Shown here: positions 9,056 to 18,785 of the stretch, one piece after another
Numbering within the stretch: position 1 is the first letter of the stretch
Layout: each line of letters begins with the position of its first letter
Assembly (NCBI GenBank): GCA_963835825.1
Contig: CAWIGZ010000010.1
Location: forward strand, 83,906 to 147,905
Direction of reading: 5' to 3'
DNA: 64,000 bases
Source of the DNA: JADGRB01 sp963835825
GTDB taxonomy: Bacteria > Myxococcota_A > Polyangia > Fen-1088
Program-made: the position numbers and the translations under genes
The notes under the pieces: generated by a model
Told to the model about the DNA's origin: nothing
Databases searched by the model: none
What the model saw: only the letters and a program-made list of their open reading frames with translations

Positions 9056-11211
9056 TTACGGAAGCAGGTTCTCGACCATGTCGATCTCGGCGTCGGTGAG
9101 GGCCCGATCGTAGATGCGGACCGAGTCCATCGCTCCGAGGTAATAGGCGGAGATGCCGGCGGCGTCGTTGGTGGCGGTCTGCGCGCCCATCCAGAGGTCA
9201 CTCGCCTGGGTCATGGCGTTGGCGGCCAGATCCTGGTCCGCCACCTGACCGTTGATCCGCAAGTGGAGGTGATTGGGGCCGGTGAACCGGAGGGCCACGA
9301 AGCTCCAGGCTCCCGTCGGCAGCGTCAGGGTGCTCGTGTAGTCGTCGCAGCCGCCCCAGAACGTGGCCGTGTCGACGTAGCCGAATCCCCACATGTTTCC
9401 CGTGCAGTTGTCCTGCCCCCAGTAGACGATGCCGCCCACGTCGTTGTTGGCGCTTGGGTTCAACCACATGGTCAGCGTGCGGTCTGCATCCCCGATCGGC
9501 AAGGAGTCGCCCACCGCCTCGATCCAGGCCGTCCCGTCGAACGAATAGGCGCTCTGCGGGTTGCCGCGGCGGTCGGCGACCAAGGTGGCGCCGTGGACCA
9601 TGCCGTCGTGCCCGTTGCCGCTTTGATCGACGGCATTTCCGTCGAACGGGAAGTAATAGGCCAGCGGCGAGTGGCAAGCGATCGTCACCATCGGGTTCGG
9701 CGCCGGCGATCGTCCCGCTCCCGTTGGTGAGCGTGCAGTCGCTGAGCGGGGTGTCGACCGAGACGCTGTAGGTGCTCCCGGTCGTGAGGTCGGACGGGAA
9801 GGCGAAGCTTCCGTTGCCGACCGAGATGAGGTCGGCGCCGTTCTGCAGGATCACGTCTCCGACCACACCCGAAATGGTGCCGTCGAACGCCGTAAAGCGC
9901 GTCGCCGCAATTGACGGTCAGCGTCACGTCCGACGGTGCCGACGATGCCTGTTGGCGTCACCACCGCGCACATCTGAGCGGCGGGTGCGGTATCGATCGA
10001 GACCGAATAGGCGGTGCCGCTGGGGACGGCGGCCGAAACGGTGACCGTTCCACTCGGGGAGACCGACACCACGTCGGTTCCGTTGCGCAGCTTGAGACCC
10101 GCTCCCGTGAGGCCATTGACGGTCGCCCGGACCTTGAAAGCGTTCGTCACGCAGGTGACCTGCGCGCTGTCCACGGGCCCGGTGACCGTCCCCGTGCCCG
10201 CCGTGACGGTGCAGGTCTGGCTGATCGGGCTGACCGGCTGATTGAGGACGGTGACCGCGTACGGCTGGCCGCTGGCGACCGGCGTCGGGAACGCGAAGAC
10301 GTTCGAGGTCACGCTGACATTGTCGGTGCCGTTGTCCTGCAGGACGACCGTTCCCGCCAGCCCGGTGACGCTTCCGCCGACGGTGAAGGAAGCGGCCGTG
10401 CAGTTGATGGTCACGCTGTCGACGTCGCCGGCGCCGACGTTGCCGCTGCCGCCTGCCACGGTACAAACCTGGCCCGGACCGAAGGTTGGGTGAGGACCGT
10501 GACCGCGTACGCCGCGCCGCTCGCCACCTTGGTCGGAAAACTGAACGAGGTCGCGCTGGCCAGCACCGGCAGATCGTCGCCGCCGTTGTCGCGCAGGACC
10601 AGGCCCGAGCCGGTCAGGCCGGCCACCGTCCCCGAGACGGCGTACGTGTTGGTTGCGCAGGTGACGGAGACGGCGGCGACACCCGCATCGCCCACATTGC
10701 CGGCTCCCATGGTCACCGTGCAGGTCTGGCTGGGCGACGTCGGTTGGGTGAGGACGGTGACCTCGTAGCCATCACCCGCGGAGAGCGCGGTCGGAAAGGC
10801 GAACGAGGTGGCGCCGGCTGCGACAGAGAGGATGCCTTCGGTGCCGTTCTTCAACACCAGTCCGCTGCCCACCAGGCCGGAGATCGAGCCAGCGAGCTGG
10901 TATCCCTTGGGGGCGTCGGTGGAGGCATCGACGCCGGCATCACTTTGAACGTTCCCGGCGGTTCCGGAGTTGCCTGCATTGGCCGGACGCTGCCCGCGTT
11001 GCCCGCGCTGCCCGCGCTGCCCGCGTTACCGGCGCTGCCCCCGTCGCCCCCGCTGCCGCGAATTGCCCGCGTCGCCCCCGGCCCCGTGGCCGGCCAGGCC
11101 GTTCCCGCCGGCGCCACCCTTGCCTCCAGAGCCACCGCCGCCACCGCCTCCGCACCCCGACACCAGCAGCGAGCAGACCTGGACGAACAACAGAGCTCTC
11201 TTCAGCGCCAT
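9056..11211 (-). CDS. LamG-domain surface lipoprotein with four tandem beta-rich repeats, several frameshifts
   Basis: Reassembled across frames, the product has a lipoprotein signal (MALKRALLFVQ... lipobox V-S-G-C), then a run of Gly and a glycine-rich NAGSAGSAGNAGS linker. Four roughly 80-residue repeats follow, each with G-L-x-G-x-G-L-x-L-x-N-G, F-P-T, SG.Y.VTV and QTCTVT-type phrases. The C-terminal LamG/concanavalin-like domain (about 200 residues) has FPFDGNAVDQSGNG and the closing ALTDAEI. It is probably an exposed carbohydrate- or matrix-binding protein. Frame breaks fall near 11050, 10985, 10490, 9930, 9870 and 9690; the first two compensate each other. True pseudogenisation is possible but less likely, given frameshifts in housekeeping genes nearby. 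Confidence 0.7.
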
Positions 11212-11392
11212 GGACGATCTCCTCTAACAGCCTCGAAGCGAAGACCCGATCGACGGACGAAGACAGGCCATTTCCTCGTTTGCTCGAACCGCCAGGTAGG
11301 ACGCGGCGTTCGAAAGTTCCGTAAAACTGGCAGACCGAGCAACGGCGGTCAATATAAGGTCGCCTGTCGACCTGGCGCGCGACGTTCGAGCC

Positions 11393-11979
<587 letters not shown>

Positions 11980-11983
<4 letters not shown>

Positions 11984-14040
11984 GGCGTGCGGGCGACCGC
12001 CAGGGGCGCCGCCGAGGCCGGGCGCACCCGGGCCCAGAACGACGCCACGTCCTCCAGCGATTCGGTGCGCGGGCAGTCGGGGAGGCTGGCCCGCAAGGTG
12101 GCGCCGTAGCTCTTGCGGCCGACGCGCCCGTCGAGGATCCCGACGATGCCGTGGTCGCCCCGGTGGCGAATGAGGCGGCCGAACCCCTGCTTGAGCGACA
12201 GCGCCGCGCGCGGCAGCTGGTAGTCGGTGAAGGGATCGCCCCCCTCGTCGCGGATCCGGTCGATGCGGGCGGCGGTCAACGGATCGTCGGGGACGGCGAA
12301 GGGGATCTTGTCGATCACCACCAGCGACAGCGCCTCGCCGGGGACGTCGACCCCCTCCCAGAAGCTCTGCGTCGCCAGCAGCACGGAGCCGATCTGCGCC
12401 CGCAGGGCCGCCAGCAGCAGGTGGCGGGGGCGCTCGCCTTGCACGAGGAGCGGGAAGGGAAAGCTGTCGCTCCCCCGCAGGTGGGCCTCGGCGACGCGCA
12501 GGTTCTTGAAGCTGGTGAAGAGCAGCAGCGCGCGCCCGCCGGTGATGGCGCAGAGCTCGCCCATGCGCGCGGCGGCGGCGGTGGCGAAGTCGTCCTGGTT
12601 CGGCTCGGGGAGATCGGCCGCCAGGTAGAGCAGCGCCTGGCGGGCGTAGCTGAACGGCGAGGGGAAGCTGGCCTCGGCCGCCGTGTCGCCGAGCCCGACG
12701 CGGGTGCGGAGGTAGTCGAACGAGCCGGCCACCGTCAACGTCGCCGAGGTGAGCACGATGGGACCCGGGCAGGCGTCGAGCGCGCGTCCGAGGAGCGGGC
12801 CGACGTCGACGGGGGACGCGTGCAGGGCGACGTTGCGGGGCGAGGCGCCCAGCCAGCGGACGTGCTCGCGCCCGCGGCCGTCGATCAGCGCCGAGAGATC
12901 CGACCGCACGGCGACCGCGCGGCGTCCGAGCGCCGTCACCTCCGCGGGGCGCCGCGAATCGGCCACCGCGCTGCCGTCGGGATCGAGCCAGTCGGCGATC
13001 TCCTCGAGCAGACCGTCGAGCTGATGATAGGCGGCGCGGGCCGGGCCGGTGCCGAGGTCGGCGGGGAAGGGGGCGCGCGTCTCGTCGGCGCCGGCGCGCG
13101 GCGGCGGGAACCAGCTTGCGGAGCTTTTCGGCGAGCGCCCCGGCGGCGGCCAGCAGGCGCGCCGAGGCCGAGTGCGCGCGCTCGGCCGGCACGCCGGTCT
13201 CGCGGCCCGAGATCGCGGGCCAGCGCGAACAGCCGCTGGGTCGAGGCGTGGACGCCGAAGAACTCCGTCGCCACGTCTTCGATCTGGTGGGCCTCGTCGA
13301 AGATGACCACCTCGTAGGGGGGGAGGACCTGCGCCTCGGGCCAGCGGGCGCGCAGCGCCAGATCGGCGAAGAAGAGGTGGTGGTTGACGATCACCAGCGG
13401 CGCGGCGGCGGCGCGGCGGCGCATCGCCGTCACGAAGCAGCTCTCGAAGAAAGAACAGCGCGGGCCGATGCGCGTCTCGGGCGTGGCGGCGATCTCGTTC
13501 CACAGCGGCGCCTCGTCGGCCAGCTCGGCGATCTCGGCGCGGTCGCCGGTCGGTGAGTAGGCGGCGAAGGCCAGCAGGCGATCGAAGGCGGGATCGGCGA
13601 CCAGGCTCTGCTGGCGCTCGCGCTCGGCCAGCCGCCGCCGGCAGACGTAGTTGCCGAGCCCCTTCATCACCGCCCACTGGAGGTTCTCGTCGCCGATCCC
13701 GGCGGCGGCGAAGATGGTCCGCAGCCGCGGGCAGATCGACGGTGGCGATCTGGTCCTGGAGGGTCTTCGTCCCGGTGCTGACGACCACCTTCCGCCCGGA
13801 GAGCAGCGCGGGGACCAGATAGGCCAGCGTCTTGCCGGTGCCGGTCCCGGCCTCGACCAGCAGGCGCTCGTCGCCGTCGATGGCGTCGGCGATCCGCTCG
13901 GCCATCGCCAGCTGGCCGGCCCGCGCTTCGTAGCCGGGGAGCACCTGGGCCGCCGCGCCGCCCGGGCCCAACAGGCGTCGAATGTTGCGTCGAGCCTCGC
14001 TGCGGATCGCGTCGCCCGACGACGACGATCCGCTCGTCAT
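11980..14040 (-). CDS. DinG/XPD-type superfamily 2 DNA helicase, three frameshifts
   Basis: A reassembled product of about 687 residues. Walker A is E-A-G-T-G-T-G-K-T, shortly after the start. The middle frame carries V-I-V-N-H-H-L-F and the DEAH box V-I-F-D-E-A-H-Q. The C-terminal part has L-T-S-A-T-L, F-W-E-G-V-D-V-P-G and motif VI (Q-G-F-G-R-L-I-R). This is the order of DinG-family 5'-3' helicases, which unwind R-loops and forked DNA. Reading moves between frames near 13735, 13205 and 13105. I could not identify all four iron-sulfur cysteines across the breaks. The start ATG overlaps the restored hisIE stop, and the gene overlaps plsY by 4 bp. Confidence 0.8.
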
Positions 14041-14731
14041 TTGTGGCGGCTCGCTTTTTCGTCGAGGCCCGGAGATCCCGAACCGCTTGCGCAGCTGGGC
14101 GAAGACGGCGTCGAGCGGCACGCCGGCGGCCTCCAGGCCGACCAGCATGTGGAAGAGCAGATCCGCCGCCTCGTGCGCGGTGTGGGCGGCGTCGTTCTCG
14201 GGCAGCGCCTCGATGAGCTCGCCGGATTCTTCGGCGATCTTGCCGTTGATCTTGGGCAGCCCGGCGTCGAGCAGCGACACCACGTACGACTTCTCCGGGC
14301 GCGTGCGCCGCCGCTCGGCGATCACCTCGGCCACCCGGGGCAGCACCAGCGCCGGCGGATCGGGCGGACCGTCGTCGGTGATGATGGCGCCGTCGTCGGC
14401 CGCCCTTCGATAGAAGCACGACGTCGCGCCGGTGTGGCAGGAGGGACCCTCGGCGTCGACGAGGTAGAGGACCACGTCACCGTCGCAGTCGATGCGGATC
14501 TCGCGCACCGCCAGCGTGTGCCCGGAGCTCTCGCCCTTGCGCCAGAGCGCCTTGCGCGAGCGGCTCCAGAAGTGCGCCGCCTTGGTCTCCACCGTCAGCG
14601 CGAGCGCCTCGCGGTTGGCCCAGGCGACCATGCGGATCATCCCCGTGCGCGCCTCCTGGGCGATCACCGGGCAGAGGCCGCTTCCGTCGAAGGTCACCGC
14701 GTCGAGCAAGGCGTTCGTCAGTGTTCGTCAT
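14037..14731 (-). CDS. hisI: Bifunctional phosphoribosyl-AMP cyclohydrolase / phosphoribosyl-ATP pyrophosphatase HisIE
   Basis: Catalyses steps 2 and 3 of histidine synthesis. The HisI half has the zinc-site motifs W-S-R-S-R and C-D-G-D followed by C-H-T-G-A-T-S-C. The HisE half has K-S-Y-V-V-S-L-L and E-E-S-G-E-L-I. Two one-base slips are present. Near 14710-14722 the ATG at 14731, which overlaps the hisF stop, must join the HisI frame. At 14068-14070, dropping one base of CCC turns an open run into the helicase into the canonical ending DEKASRHK-stop. The restored stop then overlaps the helicase ATG. The apparent HisIE-helicase fusion is therefore an artefact. Confidence 0.88.
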
Positions 14732-15504
14732 GGAGCTTCTTCCCGGACCGGCACGCCGCGCGCGCGCAGGTAGGCGTGGGCCTGGCCGACGGTCGCCTCG
14801 CCGAAGTGGAAGATCGACGCCGCCAGCACCGCCTCGGCGTGCCCCTCGACGATCCCCTGGTAGAGGTGCTCGAGGCCGCCCACGCCGCCCGAGGCGATGA
14901 CCGGGATCGGCACCCGATCGGCGACCGCGCGGGTGAGCTCGAGGTCGAAGCCGTCGCGCGTCCCGTCGCGGTCCATGCTGGTCAGCAGAATCTCGCCCGC
15001 GCCGAAGGCGGCCATCTTCTCGCACCAGGCGATGGCGTCGAGGCCGGTCGGCCGCCGCCCGCCGTGGGTGTAGACCTCCCAGCCGAGCGGGTCGACGCCG
15101 GGCCGGCGGCGCGCGTCGACAGCCACGACGATCGCCTGGTTGCCGAAGGCGCCGGCGGCGCGGCGCACCAGCTCGGGATCGGCGACCGCCGCGGTGTTGA
15201 TCCCCGCCTTGTCGGCCCCGGCCAGCAGCAGCTCGCGCACGTTCTCGACAGAGCGGACGCCGCCCCCCACGGTGAGCGGCAGAAAGACCCGCTCGGCGGT
15301 GGCGCGCACGACGTCCAGCATCGTGGCCCGCCCGTCGGACGAGGCGGTGATGTCGAGGAAGCAGAGCTCGTCGGCGCCCTGGGCGTCGTAGGCGGCGGCG
15401 ACCGCCACGGGATCGCCGGCGTCGCGCAGCTGCTTGAACTGGACGCCTTTTTTGACCCGCCCGCCGTCGACGTCGAGGCAGGGGATGACCCGCTTGCACA
15501 GCAT
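14728..15504 (-). CDS. hisF: Imidazole glycerol phosphate synthase cyclase subunit HisF
   Basis: The cyclase half of the HisF-HisH enzyme; it uses ammonia from HisH to make imidazole glycerol phosphate and AICAR. The 258-residue TIM barrel starts MLCKRVIPCLDVDGGRVKKG with the catalytic aspartate of C-L-D-V-D, and has T-V-G-G-G-V-R-S and the second catalytic aspartate in L-T-S-M-D-R-D-G-T. The phosphate-binding V-I-A-S-G-G-V-G loop is near the end. The ATG at 15504 is chosen because the first strand begins at once; an ATG at 15528 is in frame. The stop overlaps the hisIE start. Confidence 0.95.
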   Translation of the reverse strand: MLCKRVIPCLDVDGGRVKKGVQFKQLRDAGDPVAVAAAYDAQGADELCFLDITASSDGRATMLDVVRATAERVFLPLTVGGGVRSVENVRELLLAGADKAGINTAAVADPELVRRAAGAFGNQAIVVAVDARRRPGVDPLGWEVYTHGGRRPTGLDAIAWCEKMAAFGAGEILLTSMDRDGTRDGFDLELTRAVADRVPIPVIASGGVGGLEHLYQGIVEGHAEAVLAASIFHFGEATVGQAHAYLRARGVPVREEAP

Positions 15505-15565
15505 GCTTCGAACCTCTGAATCTCCCACGCCCGCGGGCTGCGGGCAAAAGCTCAGCGCGCCCCGG

Positions 15566-16321
15566 CTACCGGGGCGCCGAGGCCCCCGCCAGCGCGCGGG
15601 CCCGCGCCAGCGCCTCTTCGACGGTGAAGACCCCCTCGTAGAGCGCCTTGCCGACCACCACCGCCGTCGCGCCGGTCGGCACCAGCGTGTCGAGATCCTC
15701 GAGCCGGGAGACGCCGCCCGAGGCGATCACCGGACAGGGGGCGAGCGCCCGGGCCAGCCGCGCCGTCGCTTCCAGGTTCGGCCCCGAGCGCATGCCGTCC
15801 CGCCCGATGTCGGTGTAGAGCACCGCCGCCGCCCCGGCTCGCGCGACCGCCAGGCCGACCTCGGTGGCGTCGGCGCTCGTCTGCTCGGTCCAGCCCTCGA
15901 CGGAGATCTTGCCGGCCCGCGCGTCGACGGCGATCACCAGCCGCTGCGGCCAGCGCGCGCAGGCCGCCTCGACCATGGCCGGATCCTTCACCGCCGCCGT
16001 GCCGAGGACGACGTAGCCGACGCCCAGCTCGAACAGGCGCGCGCAGTCGTCCAGCGTCCGCACGCCGCCGCCGGTCTCGACCGGCACGCCCGCCGCGTCG
16101 ACGATCCGCTTCAGCGTCGCCTGGTTGTCGACCCGCGCGTCGGTGCCGCGGGTGAACGCGGCGTCGAGATCGACGACGTGGATCCGCGTGGCGCCGGCGG
16201 CCGCGAAGCGCGCCGCCACCTCCCAGGGGGCGCGATCGTAAACCTTGGCGCTCTCGCGACGCCCCTGCTCGAGGCGCACCGCCGCGCCGCCCAGTAGATC
16301 GATGGCCGGAAAGACCTGCAT
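15566..16321 (-). CDS. hisA: Phosphoribosylformimino-5-aminoimidazole carboxamide ribotide isomerase HisA
   Basis: The Amadori-type isomerase of histidine synthesis, 251 residues, full length. It starts MQVFPAIDLLGG with the catalytic aspartate at residue 8 and has V-E-T-G-G-G-V-R and the second catalytic aspartate in Y-T-D-I-G-R-D-G-M. The P-V-I-A-S-G-G-V-S phosphate loop follows. The TIM-barrel half repeat shared with HisF is visible. It lies 16 bp after the hisH stop and about 60 bp before hisF on the minus strand. Confidence 0.95.
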   Translation of the reverse strand: MQVFPAIDLLGGAAVRLEQGRRESAKVYDRAPWEVAARFAAAGATRIHVVDLDAAFTRGTDARVDNQATLKRIVDAAGVPVETGGGVRTLDDCARLFELGVGYVVLGTAAVKDPAMVEAACARWPQRLVIAVDARAGKISVEGWTEQTSADATEVGLAVARAGAAAVLYTDIGRDGMRSGPNLEATARLARALAPCPVIASGGVSRLEDLDTLVPTGATAVVVGKALYEGVFTVEEALARARALAGASAPR

Positions 16322-16337
16322 GTTCGGGGCTGACGTT

Positions 16338-16963
16338 CTACGCGGAGGCGAAGCCGCGGAGAAGGGCCAAACCGGCGGCCTGGCTCTTTTCCGGGTGGAA
16401 CTGGGTGCCGAAGACGTTGCCCCGGCGGACGGCGGCGCAGAAGGGCACGCCGTGCTCGCTGGTCAGCGCCACGTCCTCGGGCCGCTCGGGATCGGGAAAG
16501 TAGCTGTGCACGAAGTAGAAGAACGCGCCGTCAGGCAGCGCCGGCGCCGGCGGCCGGCCCGCGCCGGGTCTGGTTCCACCCCATGTGCGGGATCTTCAGC
16601 CCCGGGCGGTCGCCGAAGCGCCGGACCCGCCCGGGCAGGATCCCGAACCCGAGCGCCTCGGGGTTCTCGTCGCTGCGCTCGAACAAGAGCTGCATGCCGA
16701 TGCAGATTCCGAAGAACGGCTTGCCGCTGTCGAGGAAAGCGCGCACGCCCTGCCGGATCGCGCCGCCCCCCTGGTCGAGCGCCGCCGCGCAGGCGCCGAA
16801 CGCCCCTTGCCCGGGGACCACCAGCTTGTCGGCGCGCGCCAGGACGTCGGGGTCGGCGCTGACGATCGCCTCGGCCCCGACGGTGGTCAGCGCCTTCTCG
16901 ACGCTGCGCAGGTTGCCGCTGCCCGAGATCGGCGACGACGATCTGCCCCGCATTCGCGGCCAT
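16338..16963 (-). CDS. hisH: Imidazole glycerol phosphate synthase glutaminase subunit HisH, two frameshifts
   Basis: A class I glutamine amidotransferase that feeds ammonia to HisF. Across frames it reads MAANAGQIVVADLG, then SGNLRSVEKAL, the nucleophile elbow G-I-C-I-G-M-Q-L-L, and I-P-H-M-G-W-N. The last frame gives F-H-P-E-K-S with the catalytic His/Glu and ends at a TAG at 16338-16340. The breaks are near 16930 (a short G-rich run) and near 16555. The ATG at 16963 shares one base with the hisB stop (TGATG). Confidence 0.88.
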
Positions 16964-17559
16964 CACGCGGTCAGCGTCCCCTTGGTCGACGGCACGCCGA
17001 CCACCCGGGGATCGATCCGCACCGCCGCCGAGGTGGCGCGGGCGAACGCCTTGAACAGCGCCTCGATCATGTGGTGGGCGTTCTCGCCGTAGCGGACCTC
17101 GAGGTGCAGGTTGCAGAGCGCGGCGGCCACGAACCCGCCGAAGAACTCACGGCCGAGCTCGACGTCGAAGGTCCCCACCACCCGCCCCTTGAGCTGGTCG
17201 GCGCGGTAGACGAAGGCGGCGCGGCCGCTGAAGTCGACGGCCGCCGACACCAGCGTCTCGTCCATCGGGACGGTCGCCTCGCCGAAGCGGGCGATGCCGC
17301 TCCGGTCGCCGAGCGCCTCGCGAAACGCCTGTCCCAGGCAGAGCCCGACGTCCTCGACGAGGTGGTGCGGGTCGACCTCCACGTCGCCGGTGGCGTCGAC
17401 CTCCAGATCGTAAAGGCCGTGGCGCGCGACCGCCTCGAGCATGTGGTTGAAGAAAGGCACCGGCGTGGCGATCCGCCGCTGGCCCGACCCGTCGAGGGAC
17501 ACGGTCAGCCCGATGTTCGTCTCCGAGGTCTTGCGCTTGATCGTCGCTCGCCGCGTCAT
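16963..17559 (-). CDS. hisB: Imidazoleglycerol-phosphate dehydratase HisB
   Basis: A 198-residue monofunctional dehydratase, without the phosphatase domain fused in enterobacteria. It has the metal-binding motifs F-F-N-H-M-L, D-P-H-H-L-V-E-D and G-E-N-A-H-H-M-I-E-A with the duplicated fold half. The ATG at 17559 (MTRRATIKRKTSETNI) matches the family start; the open frame extends further upstream but only into leader-like sequence. It is the first gene of the minus-strand his operon, so the operon promoter should lie in 17560-17720, shared with the divergent gene. Confidence 0.93.
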   Translation of the reverse strand: MTRRATIKRKTSETNIGLTVSLDGSGQRRIATPVPFFNHMLEAVARHGLYDLEVDATGDVEVDPHHLVEDVGLCLGQAFREALGDRSGIARFGEATVPMDETLVSAAVDFSGRAAFVYRADQLKGRVVGTFDVELGREFFGGFVAAALCNLHLEVRYGENAHHMIEALFKAFARATSAAVRIDPRVVGVPSTKGTLTA

Positions 17560-17706
17560 GGGGCGCGAAATCTTACCCCGCCGGGGGTGGGGCGCAACAG
17601 ACGCGGGCCGGACCGACGCCGGGCAAATGCGAGCCAACAATCCGAGGAAGACGCGGCGAAGACGGGAGCAAGGCGCGATCTTCAAGGAATCTTCGACGCC
17701 CAGCGA

Positions 17707-17712
17707 TATAAT
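17707..17712 (+). promoter_or_regulatory. Consensus -10 box TATAAT upstream of the VQTEDSG-type gene
   Basis: A perfect TATAAT lies 10 nt before the TTG at 17723. The -35 region is weak (TTCAAG at 17681-17686, spacer 20). If active, it places the transcript start near the TTG and argues against the in-frame ATG at 17627. Confidence 0.45.
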
Positions 17713-17722
17713 CGAAGACCCC

Positions 17723-18754
17723 TTGACGAAGCCCGGTCGCAGCCCCGTCCTGGGGTACAACCACAATCTCCGGTACGGCGGGCGCACGTTCCACGTGCAG
17801 ACGGAGGACTCGGGTCAGGGGTACGCGCGGCTCTACACGCACCTCTTCTACGAGGGGACGATCCTCTCCTCGAAGAAGCAGGAGTACGATCCCGCGGCGC
17901 CGGAGGACGCGGTCCGCGCGGCGATGCAGAACCTGCACAAGGCGATGATCCGGGAGCTGACCCACCGGGAGCACGACGCGCGCATCTCAGCCTTCTTCGT
18001 CGCCCGCGGAGAGCCGGCCATGCTGGCGAGCCCCGCGGCGCCGGTGATGGTGGAGGTCGCGGCGCCGGTGGTCGCGCCCGCGTCCGCCGTGCCGGGCGAA
18101 CCGGGCGCCCCGACCGAAGCGAGCCAACCGAAGTTGCCCGGGCCCCCCGCGTTCGTTCCGATCGCGTTCGAGCCAGCGTCGGTGGGGCAGGAGATCCCGG
18201 CGCCTGCGCCGGCGCACCCGAAGCTGGCGCCCAAACCGGTGGTGGTGGTCCAGCCGACGGTGCTCAAGCGATCGCCGGTGCAGGTCTCCAATCCCGCCGA
18301 CGGCGTGGTCGTGCGGCGCAACGTGGTGATCAACGTCGGAGCCGGGCAGCCGCCGGTCAAGGGGACGATCGATCCGACTACGCCGTCGCCGTCGCCGCCG
18401 ACGCGCCCGCGCGCCGGCGCGCAGTACGCGGTCCGGGACGGTGGCGGGTTCGTGGCCGGCAACCGGGCGCGGTCGGCGGAGGGCCAGTCGCAGCCGCTGG
18501 CCTCGTCGCGTGAGATCCGGATGCCCTGGGAGACCCCCGGGCCGCGAATGACTCAGCCGGTGGCGGTTCCGGCCGCCGCGCAGCCGTCCAGCGAAGCGCC
18601 GGTCACCGCGACCTCCGGCAAGATCCGGATGCCCTGGGATCCTCCGTCGCCGGCCAGCGGCGAGGCGTTCTCCGGCGGGCTGGTCAGCGACAAGAGCCTC
18701 GACGAGGTGATCCTCGAATACCTCGCCGACGACGGCGAGACCGAAGAGCGCTGA
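17723..18754 (+). CDS. Conserved VQTEDSG-type protein with proline-rich region and repeated IRMPW motif
   Basis: Function unknown. The first 90 residues hold a conserved domain (SPVLGYNHNLRYGG, then F-H-V-Q-T-E-D-S-G, then T-H-L-F-Y-E-G-T-I-L) that I recall from many myxobacterial proteins. After about residue 95 the chain is Ala/Pro/Val-rich and probably disordered, with a G-V-V-V-R-R-N-V-V-I-N-V segment. A short motif is repeated: E-I-R-M-P-W-E-T-P (about 263-271) and K-I-R-M-P-W-D-P-P (about 299-307). The C-terminus is acidic (EVILEYLADDGETEER). No signal peptide. The TTG at 17723 is preferred because of the -10 box; ATG 17627 would add 32 residues. Confidence 0.6.
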   Translation: MTKPGRSPVLGYNHNLRYGGRTFHVQTEDSGQGYARLYTHLFYEGTILSSKKQEYDPAAPEDAVRAAMQNLHKAMIRELTHREHDARISAFFVARGEPAMLASPAAPVMVEVAAPVVAPASAVPGEPGAPTEASQPKLPGPPAFVPIAFEPASVGQEIPAPAPAHPKLAPKPVVVVQPTVLKRSPVQVSNPADGVVVRRNVVINVGAGQPPVKGTIDPTTPSPSPPTRPRAGAQYAVRDGGGFVAGNRARSAEGQSQPLASSREIRMPWETPGPRMTQPVAVPAAAQPSSEAPVTATSGKIRMPWDPPSPASGEAFSGGLVSDKSLDEVILEYLADDGETEER

Positions 18755-18755
18755 C

Positions 18756-18781
18756 CGGCGGCCTCAGGCGGAGTGCCGCCG
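18756..18781. terminator. Candidate bidirectional hairpin between convergent genes
   Basis: CGGCGGC (18756-18762) pairs with GCCGCCG (18775-18781) across a 12-nt loop, right after the 18754 stop and before the convergent stop at 18786. There is no T-tract. In DNA this GC-rich such arms arise easily. Confidence 0.3.
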
Positions 18782-18785
18782 CGGA

